Shown: piece after piece, positions 61,689-64,000 of the stretch
How positions within the stretch are numbered: position 1 is the first letter of the stretch
How the letters are laid out: each line of letters opens with the position of its first letter
Assembly: GCA_009829735.1 (NCBI GenBank)
Contig: CM020619.1
Coordinates: 30,096,063-30,160,062, forward strand
Origin: Pyropia yezoensis
Lineage: Eukaryota; Rhodophyta; Bangiophyceae; Bangiales; Bangiaceae
Direction: 5' to 3'
Length of the DNA: 64,000 bases
Notes under the pieces: generated by a model
What the model was told of the DNA's origin: nothing
Seen by the model: the letters and a program-made list of their open reading frames with translations, nothing else
The model's database searches: none
Translations under genes and position numbers: made by a program

Positions 61689-64000
61689 ATGACCGGGGGG
61701 CGCTGGGGTCACCCAAGCAAGCCACCCCGGAGTACCGCGGGGAAAGCCCCACGGAGAGCGCGGTTGAGCCGACGCCGCATCAACCCCCGGGTACACCTTC
61801 CGGCCCCGACGACACGGCGTCAGGGGATTGATGACCAACCTCCAAGGTTGGGAGGAGAGGACGGGAAGCCCCGTCACGTTGAACCAGACAAGGGCCCTGT
61901 TCAGGATGCCCGAGCTACACCGGATATCGGTGTAGGACATGTGTTGTTTACCTTGGAGAACTTCAAGGTATCAGCCACACTGGGGGTTGACCCCCAGTCG
62001 ACACGATCTTACTACCCTGTACTGGACACAGGGGCTGGACCCAACCTTATCCGGAAGGATACCCTCCCGGACAAGTGGCTTCCACGAGTCAGAGTGACTC
62101 GGGGACCCACCATCAAGGACGCGAATGGTCGACTCATTCGTACGACCGCAGCGATGTCGCTGCAGGTTACCATCGGGGATCTCACCACGGAAGTTGACTT
62201 CCTGGTATGTGAAACGCTATCGGTGCCCTGCATACTGGGGTGCACCTTCATCAACGTTCACGTTGATGCAATCCGGCCAGGCCGGAGGACCGTCGAGCTT
62301 CAAGAAGCCGACGGGACGAAGCGAGGACACACGGCTATCGTCAGGGACCTGACGCTACAAGGAAGCCACGTTAACGTGGCTGAGGTGTACGCAAGCGTCG
62401 AGCCGAAGACACTTCGGTTGGCCAAGCGAACTCGCTTTGAGCCGTTGTCAGAGACAGTCCTTTCGGTTAACTGCGACCTCGCAGGCATCTGCAGAGTCCA
62501 GTCCAACCTACGGACGTACAAACGCCATGGGTTGACCATGGCCAACGGTCTCATAGACCTCCCAGCAGGAGGGTCGTCCCTCCTAGTGATGGCGAACTAC
62601 CGCCGTAAGGCAGTCACCCTCCCGAAGGGAACTATCCTCGGGATTGCCGAACTCTACGAAGGAGATATCCTTACCCCTGATAAGGAAGGTCAAGTGGAAC
62701 CACTTGAAGTACTGGCGGTCGCCGAGACCACCGAGCGACAGCAACCCGATGACGGGAAGCCTAACCCATCGGCGGCTCCGGCGGACCTGCCGCCAAAGGA
62801 CCAAGAGGCCTTGAAGGCACTGGCCGAGGCTGACCTCGACCACCTTCCCCCTTCGGTAGCCGAAGGGGTACGACGGATGCTAAGAAAGCATGACGTTATG
62901 TGGACAGGCGGGGCCTTGGGGACCATTGGGGCAACCCAACATCGTATAGACCTGGTACCAGGCGCACGACCCGCCCGCTCACAACCGCACCGAGCGGGAC
63001 CTATGCAACGAGAGATCGTTGATGGAGAAGTGAAGAGGATGAGTGAAGCTAAGGTGATCCGACCTTCGATGTCGGAATGGGGTGCCCCAGTCGTTATTGT
63101 GCCGAAGAAGGATCAAACCCCTCGGTTTTGCATCGATTATCGACGCCTCAACTTGGTTACCAAGAAGGACTCATACCCTTTACCAAGGATGGATGAATGC
63201 ATCGACTCCCTGGGGGAGGCTACGGTGCTTACCACCATCGACTGCAATGCCGGATACTGGCAGATCCCGGTGGCGGACGAGGATATCCCCAAGACGGCAT
63301 TCGTCTGTCACAGTGGAGTGTACGAGTTCCTAAGGATGCCCTTCGGATTGTCCAACGCCCCCGCTACATTCCAGCGGGCTATCGACATCATACTGTCTGG
63401 GGTGAAGTGGCGTAACTGCCTAGTGTACCTCGATGACGTCATCGTCTTCTCGCGTAACATGGATGACCATGTACAACATGTTGACGAGGTACTCACCCTC
63501 TTGAGGAACGCCGGGGTAACCCTGCGTCTGAAGAAGTGCGCCTTCTTCCAACAGACGGTCGAATATCTGGGCCACCAGAAAACCCCTGGTAAACTAGGGG
63601 TACTCGAAGCCAATACCCGGGCACTCCGGGATGCCCGGTTCCCTAACACCCAGACGCAGCTCAAGAGCTTCCTGGGAATGTGCAATGTATACCGACGGTT
63701 CGTCAAGGACTTCGCTCGGATAGCTAAACCGTTAACGGTTCTTACGAGCAGTACCTTACCCAAGGTACTCCAACCCCCTTCGCCTAGCGAAGAGGAGGCA
63801 TTCGAGTCGCTGAAGCGAGCCCTACTAGCCCCACCCGTCCTTGCGTTACCGCATAGACGGGGTACCTTCGTCATCGATGTCGATGCGTGTGATACACAAG
63901 TGGGATGCACCCTGTTACAGGGAGAGACGTTGATCGGTACCGATAACGTTATCCCGGACCTACGTCCGGTAGGGTACTTCAGCCGGACACTCAACCCGGC
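61689..64000 (+). CDS. pol: Pol polyprotein of element C, truncated by window
   Basis: It is open from the ATG at 61689 through the window end, 770 codons, no stop. The basic N-terminus is followed by aspartic protease YPVLDTGAGPNLI near residue 110, with the partner ILGCTFI. Reverse transcriptase follows: FCIDYRRLN near 480, TIDCNAGYWQI, MPFGLSNAPATFQRA and an intact YLDD active site (CLVYLDDVIVFS) near 580, then KKCAFFQQTVEYLGH. RNase H begins with FVIDVDACDTQVGCTLLQ near 728. Integrase would follow outside the window. Expression is probably as Gag-Pol by -1 frameshifting, since the frame is open upstream across the gag stop. All visible catalytic residues are present. Confidence 0.93.
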   Translation, partial: MTGGRWGHPSKPPRSTAGKAPRRARLSRRRINPRVHLPAPTTRRQGIDDQPPRLGGEDGKPRHVEPDKGPVQDARATPDIGVGHVLFTLENFKVSATLGVDPQSTRSYYPVLDTGAGPNLIRKDTLPDKWLPRVRVTRGPTIKDANGRLIRTTAAMSLQVTIGDLTTEVDFLVCETLSVPCILGCTFINVHVDAIRPGRRTVELQEADGTKRGHTAIVRDLTLQGSHVNVAEVYASVEPKTLRLAKRTRFEPLSETVLSVNCDLAGICRVQSNLRTYKRHGLTMANGLIDLPAGGSSLLVMANYRRKAVTLPKGTILGIAELYEGDILTPDKEGQVEPLEVLAVAETTERQQPDDGKPNPSAAPADLPPKDQEALKALAEADLDHLPPSVAEGVRRMLRKHDVMWTGGALGTIGATQHRIDLVPGARPARSQPHRAGPMQREIVDGEVKRMSEAKVIRPSMSEWGAPVVIVPKKDQTPRFCIDYRRLNLVTKKDSYPLPRMDECIDSLGEATVLTTIDCNAGYWQIPVADEDIPKTAFVCHSGVYEFLRMPFGLSNAPATFQRAIDIILSGVKWRNCLVYLDDVIVFSRNMDDHVQHVDEVLTLLRNAGVTLRLKKCAFFQQTVEYLGHQKTPGKLGVLEANTRALRDARFPNTQTQLKSFLGMCNVYRRFVKDFARIAKPLTVLTSSTLPKVLQPPSPSEEEAFESLKRALLAPPVLALPHRRGTFVIDVDACDTQVGCTLLQGETLIGTDNVIPDLRPVGYFSRTLNP

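Larger units (their letters stand above)
58909..64000 (+). mobile_element. Ty3/gypsy element C, intact as far as seen
   Basis: 5' LTR, primer binding site, 206-nt leader, intact gag and an open pol that runs off the window at RNase H. The sequence family is distinct from A/B (LTR unrelated, proteins clearly diverged) but shares the primer site and the frameshift heptamer. No lesion is visible, so it may be a young, potentially autonomous copy. Confidence 0.92.

Noticed and set aside
1..64000. CRISPR arrays, bacterial operons, tRNA or rRNA genes
   Set aside because: No spaced direct-repeat arrays, no Shine-Dalgarno-led gene clusters and no cloverleaf or rRNA core sequences were recognised; introns and element types are eukaryotic.

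Overview
This window looks like a gene-poor, repeat-rich piece of a GC-rich eukaryotic nuclear genome. The evidence is spliceosomal introns (GTACGT/GTACGG donors, pyrimidine-CAG acceptors), eukaryote-only families (listerin-type RING, Tigger/CENP-B, CACTA, Ty1/copia and Ty3/gypsy elements), long C/G homopolymers and GC-rich minisatellites. A GC-rich alga, perhaps a bangiophyte red alga such as Porphyra/Pyropia, fits the style and the YacP-type NYN and FabZ-like genes. That is an inference from composition and gene content, not a demonstrated assignment.

Layout. 0-4.7 kb: wreck of a chromodomain Ty3/gypsy element, with an LTR-like block at 3118-3501 and two antisense Pro/Ala-rich ORFs. 6.84-8.05 kb: non-autonomous DNA transposon with 15-bp terminal inverted repeats flanked by TA. 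8-10.1 kb: low-complexity DNA with weak minus-strand coding fragments. 10.3-13.2 kb: a 964-codon minus-strand ORF resembling the Crinkler/RHS NTPase superfamily, abutting a 1.2-kb minisatellite. 14.8-15.7 kb: a secreted von Willebrand A protein. 15.7-21.5 kb: nothing recognisable except one possible terminal exon. 21.5-24.1 kb: 5'-truncated Ty1/copia pol with its 3' LTR. 25.5-28.1 kb: Tigger-like transposase split by a solo gypsy LTR with a perfect 5-bp target duplication. 30.1-35.8 kb is the main cellular gene island: a two-exon NYN-domain nuclease, a HotDog/FabZ-like protein and a short-chain dehydrogenase whose first intron holds a damaged listerin C-terminus. 36-37.6 kb: two MITE-like elements. 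39-41.5 kb: CACTA transposase wreck.

41.5-64 kb is retrotransposon. Two nearly identical Ty3/gypsy copies lie head-to-head as a 6.5-kb inverted repeat (A, minus, 41507-47987; B, plus, 51824-about 58336), separated by 3.8 kb that carries a dead IS630/Tc1-type transposase. A second gypsy family (C, 58909 to beyond the window end) has intact gag and pol as far as it can be read.

The most interesting signal is at the gag/pol boundary. Families A/B and C both have the canonical -1 frameshift heptamer GGGAAAC in the correct phase, two codons before the gag stop, with pol in the -1 frame. In A/B an 11-bp stem with one bulged base starts 6 nt downstream. A and B also share internal lesions (a gag stop, a gag frameshift, a TGA in RT and a YLED in place of YxDD), so both come from an already damaged parent.
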